Source of the DNA: Chromatiales bacterium
GTDB taxonomy: Bacteria > Pseudomonadota > Gammaproteobacteria > SZUA-140
Direction of reading: 5' to 3'
Assembly (NCBI GenBank): GCA_031285245.1
Contig: JAITWN010000196.1
Span: 1 to 15,039 of the forward strand
Length of the DNA stretch: 15,039 bases
Positions 6,614-14,649 of this stretch are shown here, piece by piece. The stretch's first letter is position 1. Each line of letters begins with the position of its first letter. The notes under the pieces are model-generated. The model was not told the origin of the DNA. It was given only the letters and a program-made list of their open reading frames with translations, and searched no databases. Made by a program: the position numbers and the translations under genes.

Positions 6614-8139
6614 ATGATGCCGCGGTGAACCGACCGCTGGTCCTCTTCCTTGCCATAGTGATCAGCGTGTCGGTACTCCGCGCGGCATCCGCCGATGACG
6701 CAGTGACACTGTCATTCCCAGATCTTCCTCCGCCTTCCGAGTTCGATTCCGTGCCCGCGAGCAGTGCGGATATCCGCAATGAACCAGGTTGGCTTGATCG
6801 CTTCACCATCGGCGGCTATCTCAAGAACGAAACCGCGTTTCGGTTTAGTGAACCTCGCTCAATTACCAAGATTCGCAATATCGTCTATCTTGACGGTACA
6901 TACGATTTCAGCGACCGCTATCATTTCGTTTTTTCCGGCTGGGCCTATCACGATCTTGCCTATGATCTCTTTGACTACCAGACGATCAGTGCGCGCTTCG
7001 CGCGTAATCAGGAACAGCCGCTGGTATTCATCGACAATCTTGCTCAGCAGAAAGATTCTCCGGTCGCTGAGTTTCGTGAGCTGTACCTCGATATGTCGTT
7101 CAACCATCTCGATTTGCGCGTCGGCCAGCAGTTCGTCGTCTGGGGCGTGCTCGAGGGCGTGCGTGTTGTTGATGAGATCAATCCGCTCAATTTTCGCGAA
7201 CTCGTGCTGCCTGATTTGCTCGACTATCGCATTCCGCTGTGGACGGCAAAGCTCGATTACTACGGCGCTAAGGGCGATTGGCAGTTTCTGTGGATACCGG
7301 ATCTGCGCTTTCACAAGGCCGCGCCGCTCGGCTCAGAATGGGAGCTGTTTCAAGACATCACCGACGCCAATGGCAACGTACTCACGCATTATCCCGCGCG
7401 CAATTTTCGCAACTCTGAACTCGGCGTGCGCTATTCCACGCGCTGGTTCGATACGGATCTCTCGTTCAGTTATTTCTATACCTGGGATGATTTTCCGGTG
7501 CTGTTTCGCTCTGAGCTGATCAACTCAGCCGAAGATCCGACCTTTTTCCCCGCGTACACCCGCATGAATATGTATGGCGCCACCGCGGCTCGTCCGCTCG
7601 GAAGCGGCGTACTGAAAGCCGAAGCTGCTTATGTGCCTGACAAATACTTCGGCCTGCGCAGCGATACCGATCGCAATGGTGATGGCTTTTTGGACAATCG
7701 CGGCGCGCTGCGCAGGCAGCACATTCGCTGGGGACTTGGTTACGAGTTCAACCACTGGGGGACCGATATCTCCCCAGCGATCACGCAGTGGGTCATCCTT
7801 GATTATGACGATCATTTGATCCAAGACCATTTCGATACATCGTTTACCTTGTTTCTGCGCAAGCCTATGCCTGAGCGCTCGCTGACTTTGCAGCTCCTCG
7901 CCATTGCGCTCATCAATATGCACGAGCTTTATCTCAAGCCAAAAATCACGCTCAACGTGACGGATCATTTTCAAATTGCTAGCGGTTTCGATCTTTTCTT
8001 TGGCTCGCCTTCTCAGCTCGGTATCAGCGGCGCCAGCTCGCCCTTGCTCGGCAGCAATGCCATTGTGCAGAATCCGCAGTTTTTCGGGAACTTCAGTCAC
8101 AACGACCGCGTCTTTGTTGAATTCCGTTATACCTTCTGA
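6595..8139 (+). CDS. DUF1302-like outer-membrane beta-barrel protein
   Basis: The protein has about 514 residues from the ATG at 6595. The hydrophobic segment LVLFLAIVISVSVL followed by AASA-DD is a signal peptide. In-frame GTG codons at 6586 and 6625 are alternative starts, and the one at 6625 gives the most compact signal peptide. The family hallmarks are FRELYLDMSFNHLDLRVGQQ and FVVWGVLEGVRVVDEINPLN (about residues 159-198), then LVLPDLLDYRIPLWTAKLDY. These closely resemble the conserved core of DUF1302 proteins. Alternating hydrophobic strands follow to the C-terminus YTF, whose terminal phenylalanine is typical for BAM-inserted barrels. DUF1302 proteins are often encoded with LolA-like proteins, as here, and are thought to act in transport or placement of hydrophobic compounds at the outer membrane. 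No enzymatic motif is visible. The start overlaps the preceding gene by 19 bases, and the next gene starts two bases after the stop. Confidence 0.82.
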   Translation: MQGARLNDAAVNRPLVLFLAIVISVSVLRAASADDAVTLSFPDLPPPSEFDSVPASSADIRNEPGWLDRFTIGGYLKNETAFRFSEPRSITKIRNIVYLDGTYDFSDRYHFVFSGWAYHDLAYDLFDYQTISARFARNQEQPLVFIDNLAQQKDSPVAEFRELYLDMSFNHLDLRVGQQFVVWGVLEGVRVVDEINPLNFRELVLPDLLDYRIPLWTAKLDYYGAKGDWQFLWIPDLRFHKAAPLGSEWELFQDITDANGNVLTHYPARNFRNSELGVRYSTRWFDTDLSFSYFYTWDDFPVLFRSELINSAEDPTFFPAYTRMNMYGATAARPLGSGVLKAEAAYVPDKYFGLRSDTDRNGDGFLDNRGALRRQHIRWGLGYEFNHWGTDISPAITQWVILDYDDHLIQDHFDTSFTLFLRKPMPERSLTLQLLAIALINMHELYLKPKITLNVTDHFQIASGFDLFFGSPSQLGISGASSPLLGSNAIVQNPQFFGNFSHNDRVFVEFRYTF

Positions 8140-8141
8140 GC

Positions 8142-9074
8142 ATGAACGTCGGTCAGAAATCATCATCGTTGCAGCGAACTCGCGAGCGCCAGCGTATCGC
8201 GTTCCTCATCGTTTTCGGCATGCTATGCGTAATAGGCGAAGCCCAGGCGGATGAGCAACGCTGGAGCGTTTCACCACTGCTAGGCGTATATAGCCCACGA
8301 CTGACAGCGCTCAATCAGGGCGAATTCAAAGCGCCCATGACTGGGCGCGGCAGACTGCTCTTCGATGGTGTGGATTCCGGTCAGGATTTCGATTTCGTAT
8401 TCGATAATTCACTGCCAGAAATGAAATACGGCGCTGAAGCAGGTCTTGAAATCGGCCTCGATCTTGATGATCGCAATCGTTTGTTCTTCGGTGGCAGCGT
8501 ATGGCAGAGTGGCTCGACGGCATCCGTGCGTACAGAAATACCGTTTCAAGGTTCGCTGACGCCAGTTGGCTACGAGCGTTCCGGGCGTCTGTCTTATTTT
8601 CAGTATTTCCTCGGCTGGCAGCGCACTCTGTTTTCCAATAAGAAATTTCGTCTACACAGCCGGCTCGCTATGCACGAGGTTTTCGATATCACTTACAAAG
8701 AAGACCTAGTGTTCGGTTTTGATACGGGGCCGGCGACCTTCAAACGCCTCATCATTATGGAGTCGCAGGCGACGGGTCTACTCATGATGCAACTTGGTTT
8801 GGGTGGAGAGTATTTTCTGGTGAAATGGCTTTCTGTCGGCGCGGATCTCGGCTATACCACGAGTCTGCGTCAATTCAAACTCGGCAACGCTACGCTCAGC
8901 ACGGATATCCAGGCCGAGGACAATCTCAATTTCCGCACGCCCGCGCAGCTCGACGACAAACAGCAACTGACTTATCTTGCTGAAGCGCACAGCTATAGTG
9001 ATGTGACCTATCGCGAGATGAAACTCGGCTTCGACGGTTGGCGGATGCTGTTTCGCGTCAATATGTATTTCTGA
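8142..9074 (+). CDS. Predicted outer-membrane beta-barrel protein, 310 aa, unknown family
   Basis: A basic n-region (RTRERQR) is followed by the hydrophobic core IAFLIVFGMLCVIG and a likely signal peptidase site AQA-DE after residue 36. The mature part of about 274 residues shows short alternating strands such as RLSYFQYFLGWQRTLFSNKKF and MMQLGLGGEYFLVKWLSVGADLG, separated by polar loops. It ends in FRVNMYF, with a terminal phenylalanine as in BAM substrates. This fits a small 8-12 strand barrel, somewhat like OmpW/OmpA-type proteins, but I do not recognise a named family. It starts two bases after the DUF1302-like gene and its stop overlaps the next start in ATGA, so translation is probably coupled to both. 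The role is unknown; it may be a pore or partner subunit of its neighbours. Confidence 0.7.
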   Translation: MNVGQKSSSLQRTRERQRIAFLIVFGMLCVIGEAQADEQRWSVSPLLGVYSPRLTALNQGEFKAPMTGRGRLLFDGVDSGQDFDFVFDNSLPEMKYGAEAGLEIGLDLDDRNRLFFGGSVWQSGSTASVRTEIPFQGSLTPVGYERSGRLSYFQYFLGWQRTLFSNKKFRLHSRLAMHEVFDITYKEDLVFGFDTGPATFKRLIIMESQATGLLMMQLGLGGEYFLVKWLSVGADLGYTTSLRQFKLGNATLSTDIQAEDNLNFRTPAQLDDKQQLTYLAEAHSYSDVTYREMKLGFDGWRMLFRVNMYF

Positions 9075-11617
9075 TGATGATGTTTCACTTGTTTCGTTCT
9101 GCGTTGTTCGGTTTATCTCTCGTACTGCTAGCTGCTCATGCTGTGGGTGCAAGCCCGGCATCTGCGCAGGCTGCGCCAGCTGATATAACGACACTCGAAC
9201 GCGCTATCGCTGAAAATGCGGACAATGTCGATCTGCGGCTTCGTTTAGCGGAGGCTTATCTTGCGGCCAATCGCGCGGATGATGCGATTGTGCAATATGA
9301 AGCCGTCATAGCCTCTGCGGGGAAAAAAAGTGCCGCAGGCAAAGAAGCCAGCCGGCGCATGCGCTATACCATTGCGACTCGCCACGCAGAGCGCGGCGAG
9401 CTCGCTGAAGCGATCACGCTCTTCGATGAGTTGGCAAAGGAATATCCCGACAACGTTCTTGTGCATTACAGCGTGGGTGTAGCGTATCTATTGAGCGGCA
9501 CAATGGATAAAGCCCATGTGGCGTTCGAGCACGTGCTCAAACTCGACCCGAAGTATGTCAATGCCTACATCAACCTCGCCTCGGTATACGAGCGCGAAGG
9601 AAACATGGAGCAAGCGGTTGCGGCGCTGCAACGGGCAATCGAAATTGCGCCAGGAACTCAGTCTGCATCGCGCGCACGCACACGTCTTGAAATCATCGAA
9701 GGCCGCTTGCTGGTGGCTGAGGGTAATCTGGCTGATGCCGCGGCTGCTTTCGAGCGTGCACTGCAAGCAGATCCCGCTAATCGCGAAGCGCTCGTCGAGC
9801 TCGGTGCAGCGCAAGGTCGCTTGGGTGATAACGCCGCTGAGCGCGCCACCTACGTGCGTATTGTGAACGCCTACCCCGATGACCAGCGTTCGCGTTTATA
9901 TCTCGCTGATCGTTATGTTGCTGCTGGCGAGTATCGCGAAGCGTACGATCAGCTCGAAACACTTTTCGAACAGCACCCCAGTGCTGATATCGCATCACGT
10001 GCGCAGGATCTGCTCATGCGTGCACAGGCCACCGCCGAAGGCAGACGCGCTGCGGAGGAGCATTTGCAGGCAAAGATTCGCGAGCTGGAAACGCGCGTAG
10101 CCGCTTCGCCTGAAGATACGGTGGCATGGAAAGGGCTTGCGCTGCTGCATCTGCGTCGCAGCGATAATCAAGCAGCCATGGGCGCTTTCGAGAAAGTGCG
10201 CAATCTTGATCCGCAGGATTGGCGCAGCCGCTTTGCACTCGCTTCGATCTATGATCAGCTCGGCCGCTTCGTCGATGCTGCCGCGGAATACGAAGTCATC
10301 CTCACGCTGGATACCGGCGAGGAGCCGCATGCACACGCAGCCGCCGAACTCAAGACCGTCGAAGCCAAGCGCGCTTATGTCGAAGGGAAATTTGCTGAGG
10401 CGACCAAGCGCTTTGAACAGATACTTGCCGATGATCCCGACAGCGGGCTCGCCCATTTCTACCTCGGCATGATCTATTCGCAGGAAGAGCAGACGCTGCG
10501 CGCCGTCGATGCTTACCAGGAAGTGATTCGCATCGTTCCTTCACATGTTGGCGCCCGGCTGCAGCTCGCCGCCAACTATGAGCGTCTGAACCGCGAAGAA
10601 GACGCCATCGACGAATACAACAAGATCCTGCGTGCCAATCCGTCCGCAGATATCGCTGAGAGCGTGAAGCGCGCTATGGAAAACGCTCGCCAGCGCCTGC
10701 GCGGTGTATCGGCCAGCATAGGCTATTCGATGTCTTACGACGACAACACAGCGCTCAGCGATACCAGGCGCGTCGAAGATTTCCGTTCTGATTTGTCACT
10801 TAATCTTGCTTTCCAGTATCGGACTGAGAGCAACCTCCGCTGGCGCCTTCTGCTTTCACCGAGCTATTCGAACTATCATCTCGGTCAGTACGATTACTTG
10901 AACAGTGCTGCCACGCTTTCACTCGGCATGACGCGCGGACGCTATAACCTGGTTGGCGGCTTTGCCTATCGCGGCACTGAAGGGCTTATCACCAAGAACC
11001 GCATTGGCCGTATGAATACGCTCTTCGCCGAAGCATCGACACGCATGAGACTGCCGCCGTTATTGCAACCATGGTCTTCTGATCGCATCTCCAGCAACAT
11101 CGGTCTCAGCGCATCCTATAGTGACTATGACAGCAGCAGTAGCCCGTTCTTCAGTACCTACACCAGCTCTGCCGGCGTATCTGTGAATCAACCACTCAGT
11201 CCAGACAGCGTGCTGCGCACCGGATATCAATACGTCATCAACGCTAATAAAGAATTAGTTGGCAATGACTACGCATACACCAGCCACAACTTGTCACTGG
11301 GCATGGACTATCGCGTGTCCTGGGGCGTGCTCAACGCCAATTACGGCTTCAGCCTGCTCGACTACACCTATCTCGATTCCTTCTCCCAATTCACTCGCCG
11401 CCGTCAAAACCTGCGCCACAACCTTGCACTCGGAGCAAACTGGCGCTTCCGCCCCAACATCAATTTGTTCAGCACAGTGTCATGGTCGAAGAACGGCTCC
11501 AACCTCCCAGTCGGTTTCGTCCTCAGCAGTGAAGACGTCATCGAAGGTCTGCAAAGCTCATCACTTAGCAACTACAGCAGAATGATGCTAGCGACGGGAA
11601 TATCGGTGGCGTTCTGA
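9074..11617 (+). CDS. TPR-repeat protein fused to a C-terminal outer-membrane barrel, 847 aa
   Basis: The signal peptide (HLFRSALFGLSLVLLAAHAV, cleavage near ASA-Q) is followed by a long periplasmic array of tetratricopeptide repeats (about residues 35-540). Typical repeats include LRLRLAEAYLAANRADDAIV, VNAYINLASVYEREGNMEQA and SRFALASIYDQLGRFVDAAA. A domain of about 300 residues follows, starting near VSASIGYSMSYDDN (about 543), made of alternating amphipathic strands such as LRWRLLLSPSYSNY and ending in ISVAF. This arrangement recalls BcsC, PelB, AlgK/AlgE and Slam-type proteins, in which periplasmic TPRs serve a barrel that exports polymers or lipoproteins. I see no convincing DUF560 signature and cannot assign it to one of these. 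The ATG at 9074 overlaps the preceding stop (ATGA); two further ATGs follow in frame. Upstream in-frame codons from 9038 lie inside the preceding gene. Confidence 0.8.
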   Translation: MMMFHLFRSALFGLSLVLLAAHAVGASPASAQAAPADITTLERAIAENADNVDLRLRLAEAYLAANRADDAIVQYEAVIASAGKKSAAGKEASRRMRYTIATRHAERGELAEAITLFDELAKEYPDNVLVHYSVGVAYLLSGTMDKAHVAFEHVLKLDPKYVNAYINLASVYEREGNMEQAVAALQRAIEIAPGTQSASRARTRLEIIEGRLLVAEGNLADAAAAFERALQADPANREALVELGAAQGRLGDNAAERATYVRIVNAYPDDQRSRLYLADRYVAAGEYREAYDQLETLFEQHPSADIASRAQDLLMRAQATAEGRRAAEEHLQAKIRELETRVAASPEDTVAWKGLALLHLRRSDNQAAMGAFEKVRNLDPQDWRSRFALASIYDQLGRFVDAAAEYEVILTLDTGEEPHAHAAAELKTVEAKRAYVEGKFAEATKRFEQILADDPDSGLAHFYLGMIYSQEEQTLRAVDAYQEVIRIVPSHVGARLQLAANYERLNREEDAIDEYNKILRANPSADIAESVKRAMENARQRLRGVSASIGYSMSYDDNTALSDTRRVEDFRSDLSLNLAFQYRTESNLRWRLLLSPSYSNYHLGQYDYLNSAATLSLGMTRGRYNLVGGFAYRGTEGLITKNRIGRMNTLFAEASTRMRLPPLLQPWSSDRISSNIGLSASYSDYDSSSSPFFSTYTSSAGVSVNQPLSPDSVLRTGYQYVINANKELVGNDYAYTSHNLSLGMDYRVSWGVLNANYGFSLLDYTYLDSFSQFTRRRQNLRHNLALGANWRFRPNINLFSTVSWSKNGSNLPVGFVLSSEDVIEGLQSSSLSNYSRMMLATGISVAF

Positions 11618-11641
11618 AAGAGCACTACTCGTTGCCCAACT

Positions 11642-11655
11642 CCCCTCGAGAGGGG
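11642..11655. repeat. GC-rich palindrome after the TPR-barrel gene
   Basis: CCCCTCGAGAGGGG is a perfect 14-base palindrome, followed by the related run CCGGGGGAGAGGGC. Runs of this kind are commonly dispersed between genes in proteobacterial genomes. It lies 25 bases after the stop of the TPR-barrel gene. It has no T tract, so it is not a convincing intrinsic terminator. Confidence 0.5.
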
Positions 11656-12060
11656 CCGGGGGAGAGGGCAGAGCAAACACCCACTCTCACTTCGCGTGTA
11701 CGGGATGTTGATGATTCCGAGGGGGATACCATCGTCTTCAATCTACCGCTGAACATGGAGCCAGGCGATTCAGCTGTTGTCTATGAAATAACCACTTTGG
11801 TCGATTTTCCTATTTATATGACCAACTCTGTTATGTTCACTTTGCTGGGATACGATTCGATCACGGTAGCAGGAAAGACATTCGACAATGCTTGCCACTG
11901 GCATAGTGAAGGCTTTATCGATTCAGTATTCGTCGGCGCCGGAGAATCATGGACTGCGCCTGGTTATGGTGGCGTCAAATCGGTTTTATATGGAGAAGAT
12001 GGCTCGATTCAGTCTACTGTGGATACGAAATTGAGAGCTGATAGGTTGATGCTGAGCAGC

Positions 12061-12102
12061 GTGGAGCCCAACGTCTACACTTCACCCGACGTTGGGCTTC
12101 AC
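12061..12102. terminator. Long hairpin between convergent transcripts
   Basis: AGCCCAACGTC (12065-12075) and GACGTTGGGCT (12088-12098) are perfect arms. With one mismatch the stem extends to 15 bases (12061-12075 with 12088-12102), with a 12-base loop. It lies just past the converging ABC permease gene. No T tract follows on either strand, so it may be a REP-like repeat or a transcript-end stabiliser rather than a true intrinsic terminator. Confidence 0.55.
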
Positions 12103-12127
12103 CACCCGCACACTCAGCCCCGCCCCA

Positions 12128-12874
12128 TCAATCCCTCAACGCATTAAACGCCGTCACCGCCCACGCCAGCGTTGCGCCGGCGAAGACCAGCATTACAGCG
12201 AGTCCCTTGAAGTAGATCATGAAGTCGGGTGGGGCGATCAGTACGGCGCGTACGGCTTCTACGGCGTAGGTGATGGGGTTGATCAGGGAGATGTATTGGA
12301 TCCAGTCCGGCATGAATTGCTTGGGGACGAGCGCGGAGGAGAAGAACATCAGCGGCAGGGTCATGAGGTTGCCGATCATGACTAGGGGTTCTTCGCGTTG
12401 CAGAGTGATGGCGAAGCCGTTGGAGATGGCGGCGAAGCCGACGCCGAGCAGGAATACCACCAGCATGGCGAGCAGCACGTAGAAAATATTCATGGTGAGG
12501 CTGGAATCCATGACCCAGGCCACGATGAGGATGATCAAGGCTTGCGCGATCACTTGCACGGCGGAATGCATGACGCGGCTGAGTACGATGGCGACGCGCG
12601 ATACGGGTGACACCAGCAACCGGTCGACAGTGCCCGCCGAGATTTCGCGCAGCAGGCTGACGCCAGACCATGAGGAGCCGAACAGCACGGTCATGATCAG
12701 GATGCCGGGCACCATGAAGTCGATGTAGTTGTCGGCTTGCACGAAGTGTCCGAACAACTGCCCGAAGATGATCAGCCAGATCAGCGGCTGGATGAGCGTG
12801 AACAGTGTCCACAGTGGCATCCGCAGCGTGATGATCATGTACTTGTTGAACAGATGCCAGGTGTCCGCGATCAT
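12128..12874 (-). CDS. ABC-2 type transporter permease (DrrB-like)
   Basis: This 248-residue integral inner-membrane protein has about six hydrophobic helices, for example LWTLFTLIQPLIWLIIFG, PGILIMTVLFGSSWSGV, VIAQALIILIVAWVM, FYVLLAMLVVFLLGVGFAAI and GLAVMLVFAGATLAWAV. The conserved stretch REISAGTVDRLLVSPVSR (about residues 76-93) is the coupling region typical of ABC-2 permeases, and LMTLPLMFFSSALVPKQFMP is the other family hallmark. Such proteins pair with a DrrA-type ATPase to export drugs, lipids or polysaccharide precursors. The start at 12874 has GGGGAAAC nine bases upstream. It lies 68 bases downstream of its ATPase gene, in the same direction, and forms a two-gene exporter. The substrate is unknown. 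Confidence 0.92.
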   Translation of the reverse strand: MIADTWHLFNKYMIITLRMPLWTLFTLIQPLIWLIIFGQLFGHFVQADNYIDFMVPGILIMTVLFGSSWSGVSLLREISAGTVDRLLVSPVSRVAIVLSRVMHSAVQVIAQALIILIVAWVMDSSLTMNIFYVLLAMLVVFLLGVGFAAISNGFAITLQREEPLVMIGNLMTLPLMFFSSALVPKQFMPDWIQYISLINPITYAVEAVRAVLIAPPDFMIYFKGLAVMLVFAGATLAWAVTAFNALRD

Positions 12875-12942
12875 TTTGATGTTTCCCCGGTTCGGGTCGT
12901 CAGTTCAGTTGCTGTCAGTTTGAAATCAGACGCTTCCTGGGT

Positions 12943-14649
12943 TCAGGAGCGATCTTTGTCGTTCTGGTTCCAGTCGCCGCGCGGCTTGCCGTTTTCATCG
13001 ACCCACTGGTTGCCTTTCCAATCTTTGGAGTGGCCCCAATCGCCGCTCTGGTGACCTTCCTTGTCTACCCATTGATTGCCGGACCAGGCTTGATCAGTAC
13101 TCTTTTCGGGCGCTGACGGTTCAGCGGTGGCTGCATCGCTCGCGGGTTTGTCTTCGGTGAGCGTTTCGGGCTTGAGTTTGCCGTCCTTGTCCACCCACTG
13201 ATTACCCTGCCAGCCTGTGGAATGGCCCCAGTCACCTTTCTGTTGACCTTCTTTGTCCACCCATTCATTGCCGGCCCAAGCTTTGTCATCCGCGTTCTTT
13301 TCAGATGCAGATGGCTCGGCGGCTTTCTCGCTCGCGGGTTCGTCAGCAACGAGCGCTTCGGGCTTGAGTTTGCCGTCCTGGTCTACCCACTGATTGCCCT
13401 GCCAGCCTGAGGCATGACCCCAGTCGCCTTTCTGCTGGCCTTCCTTGTCCACCCACTCGTTGCCTTGCCAGGCGGATTCGTCGGCTTTCGCTGTGGGCGT
13501 GGCGGCCTCAGCGCCAGCGTCCTGCGCCGGCACGCGCGGGTTGCCGTCCTTGTCTACCCACTCATTGCCTTGCCATTCGCCTTCGCCGTCTTCGGTTTCG
13601 ACGTAGCCCCATTTCTTGGCGTTCTTCTTCCAGTCGCCGCCGCCGCCTTTGCCGGCCCACTGCGTCCACCACTGGTCGCCTTTTTCTTCCTTCACCTCGA
13701 GCATGCTGGCGCCGGTGTAGCGGAGGAAGACGTCATCGAGCGTTGGGCGCGCGAGTGATAGGGTCTTGATGTGCACGCCGGCCGGGCCGGCGTGCTCGAC
13801 AATCTTCGGCACGCTGCCGGCGCCGTCTTCGACGTAGAGATGCAGGTTGTTGCCTTGCCACACCGCTTCGCGGGCAATGCCGTCCTGGCGCAAACGCTCG
13901 GCATAGCTGCGCTCGGTGGCGCCAGTATTCTCGAACGACAGCACGACGGAATCACCATGAATGCCGTTTTTGAGTTCATCAGGCGTGCCGATGATGCGGA
14001 TCTTGCCGGCGTTGATGATGGCGACCCGGTGCGCGAGCTTGTCGGCTTCTTCCAGATAATGCGTGGTCAGCAGGATGGTCAGACCGAACTTGCGATTCAG
14101 CTCTTCGATGTGATGCCACAGGATCTTGCGGCTGCGGATATCGAGGCCGAGGGTGGGTTCATCGAGATACAGAATCTTCGGGCGATGAATGAGCGCGGTG
14201 GCGATATCGAGCTTGCGCGTCATGCCGCCGGAGTAGGAGGTGACCGGCTTGTCGATGCTGTCTTTGAGTTCGAAGTATTCGGCGAGTTCTTCCACGCGAG
14301 CGCGGATATCGGCTTTTTTCATGCGATACATCTGCCCTTGCAGGGTCAGGTTTTCGCGGCCGGTGAGAAAGTGGTCGACGCCGGTTTTCTGCGCGACCAC
14401 ACCGATGGCCTGGCGCACTTTCTCCGGATCGGTATCGACATTGATGCCGCCGACGAAGGCTTGGCCCGAATCAAAACCGCTTAGCGTCGAGAGCACGCGG
14501 ATGGTGGTGGATTTGCCGGCGCCATTGGGGCCGAGCAGGGCCATGATCTCGCCCGCTTTGACGGAGAGGTCCAGACCGTTGACGGCGCGCAGGTCAGGCG
14601 GATAGATCTTGGTCAGGGCACTGACCAAGATCGCGTAATTCTCAGGCAT
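12943..14649 (-). CDS. ABC transporter ATP-binding protein with a C-terminal WxGNxWVD repeat tail
   Basis: The 568-residue product starts at MPENYAILVS. This ATG, preceded by AAGGGGGCG, is chosen over an ATG at 14748, whose extra 33 residues look non-coding. Residues 1-315 form a complete DrrA-type ATPase: Walker A GPNGAGKST (40-48), Q-loop VVAQKTG (84-90), signature SGGMTRKLDIA (140-150), Walker B ILYLDEP (159-165), H197 in TTHYLEEAD, and the DUF4162-like C-terminal part ending at LDDVFLRYTGASML. The catalytic set is intact, so it should power the adjacent permease at the cytoplasmic membrane. Residues 316-568 are foreign to the family: an E/K/G/W-rich stretch (QWWTQWAGKGGGGDWKKN) and then seven WxGN(E/Q)WVD motifs with W at 359, 394, 416, 458, 480, 522 and 544, linked by Ala/Pro/Glu/Lys-rich segments. 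The tail is cytoplasmic by inference. Its function is unknown. Confidence 0.93.
   Translation of the reverse strand: MPENYAILVSALTKIYPPDLRAVNGLDLSVKAGEIMALLGPNGAGKSTTIRVLSTLSGFDSGQAFVGGINVDTDPEKVRQAIGVVAQKTGVDHFLTGRENLTLQGQMYRMKKADIRARVEELAEYFELKDSIDKPVTSYSGGMTRKLDIATALIHRPKILYLDEPTLGLDIRSRKILWHHIEELNRKFGLTILLTTHYLEEADKLAHRVAIINAGKIRIIGTPDELKNGIHGDSVVLSFENTGATERSYAERLRQDGIAREAVWQGNNLHLYVEDGAGSVPKIVEHAGPAGVHIKTLSLARPTLDDVFLRYTGASMLEVKEEKGDQWWTQWAGKGGGGDWKKNAKKWGYVETEDGEGEWQGNEWVDKDGNPRVPAQDAGAEAATPTAKADESAWQGNEWVDKEGQQKGDWGHASGWQGNQWVDQDGKLKPEALVADEPASEKAAEPSASEKNADDKAWAGNEWVDKEGQQKGDWGHSTGWQGNQWVDKDGKLKPETLTEDKPASDAATAEPSAPEKSTDQAWSGNQWVDKEGHQSGDWGHSKDWKGNQWVDENGKPRGDWNQNDKDRS
12946..13470 (-). 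repeat. 64-residue super-repeat encoding paired WxGNxWVD motifs
   Basis: Within the ABC ATPase tail the units are residues 394-457 (13470-13279), 458-521 (13278-13087) and 522-568 (13086-12946, incomplete). Each full unit holds two motifs 22 residues apart, KEGQQKGDWGH between them, then a KLKPE...EKA linker; the first two units align without gaps. The DNA copies differ at many third codon positions, so the repeat is not a recent duplication. Confidence 0.9.

Larger units (their letters stand above)
11632..12147 (+). pseudogene. Probable remnant of a secreted-protein gene
   Basis: This is a 171-codon open frame with a TTG start, no ribosome binding site and no signal peptide. Its first residues come from a GC-rich palindrome. 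The middle part reads like a real beta-rich protein: DTIVFNLPLNMEPGDSAVVY, ITVAGKTFDNACHWHSEGFI, SWTAPGYGGVKSVLYGEDGS, and TVDTKLRADRLM. The order of a modified-strand segment, then W-x-A-P-G-x-G and VKSVxYG, resembles the C-terminal part of uncharacterised periplasmic or lipoprotein families in which such lines close a beta-sheet. The last 28 residues are encoded by a hairpin repeat and by the end of the convergent ABC gene, so the original C-terminus is also lost. Base composition is lower in GC than its neighbours. I interpret it as a truncated, probably transferred or deleted gene; an intact short gene is less likely. Confidence 0.5.

Noticed and set aside
7525..8166. 213-codon minus-strand open frame opposite the DUF1302-like gene
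   Set aside because: It covers a region whose plus-strand frame has conserved family motifs, a signal peptide and a typical barrel C-terminus.
12946..13689. ATPase tail as a frameshift artefact or a separate downstream gene
   Set aside because: The reading frame is continuous from the ATPase through all seven motifs, and the repeats keep protein identity with silent DNA changes, which indicates real coding sequence.
13222..14484. Several long plus-strand open frames opposite the ABC ATPase
   Set aside because: They are mirror frames of the ATPase and its repeat tail. They have no RBS or recognisable domain, and the minus-strand frame has all ABC motifs.
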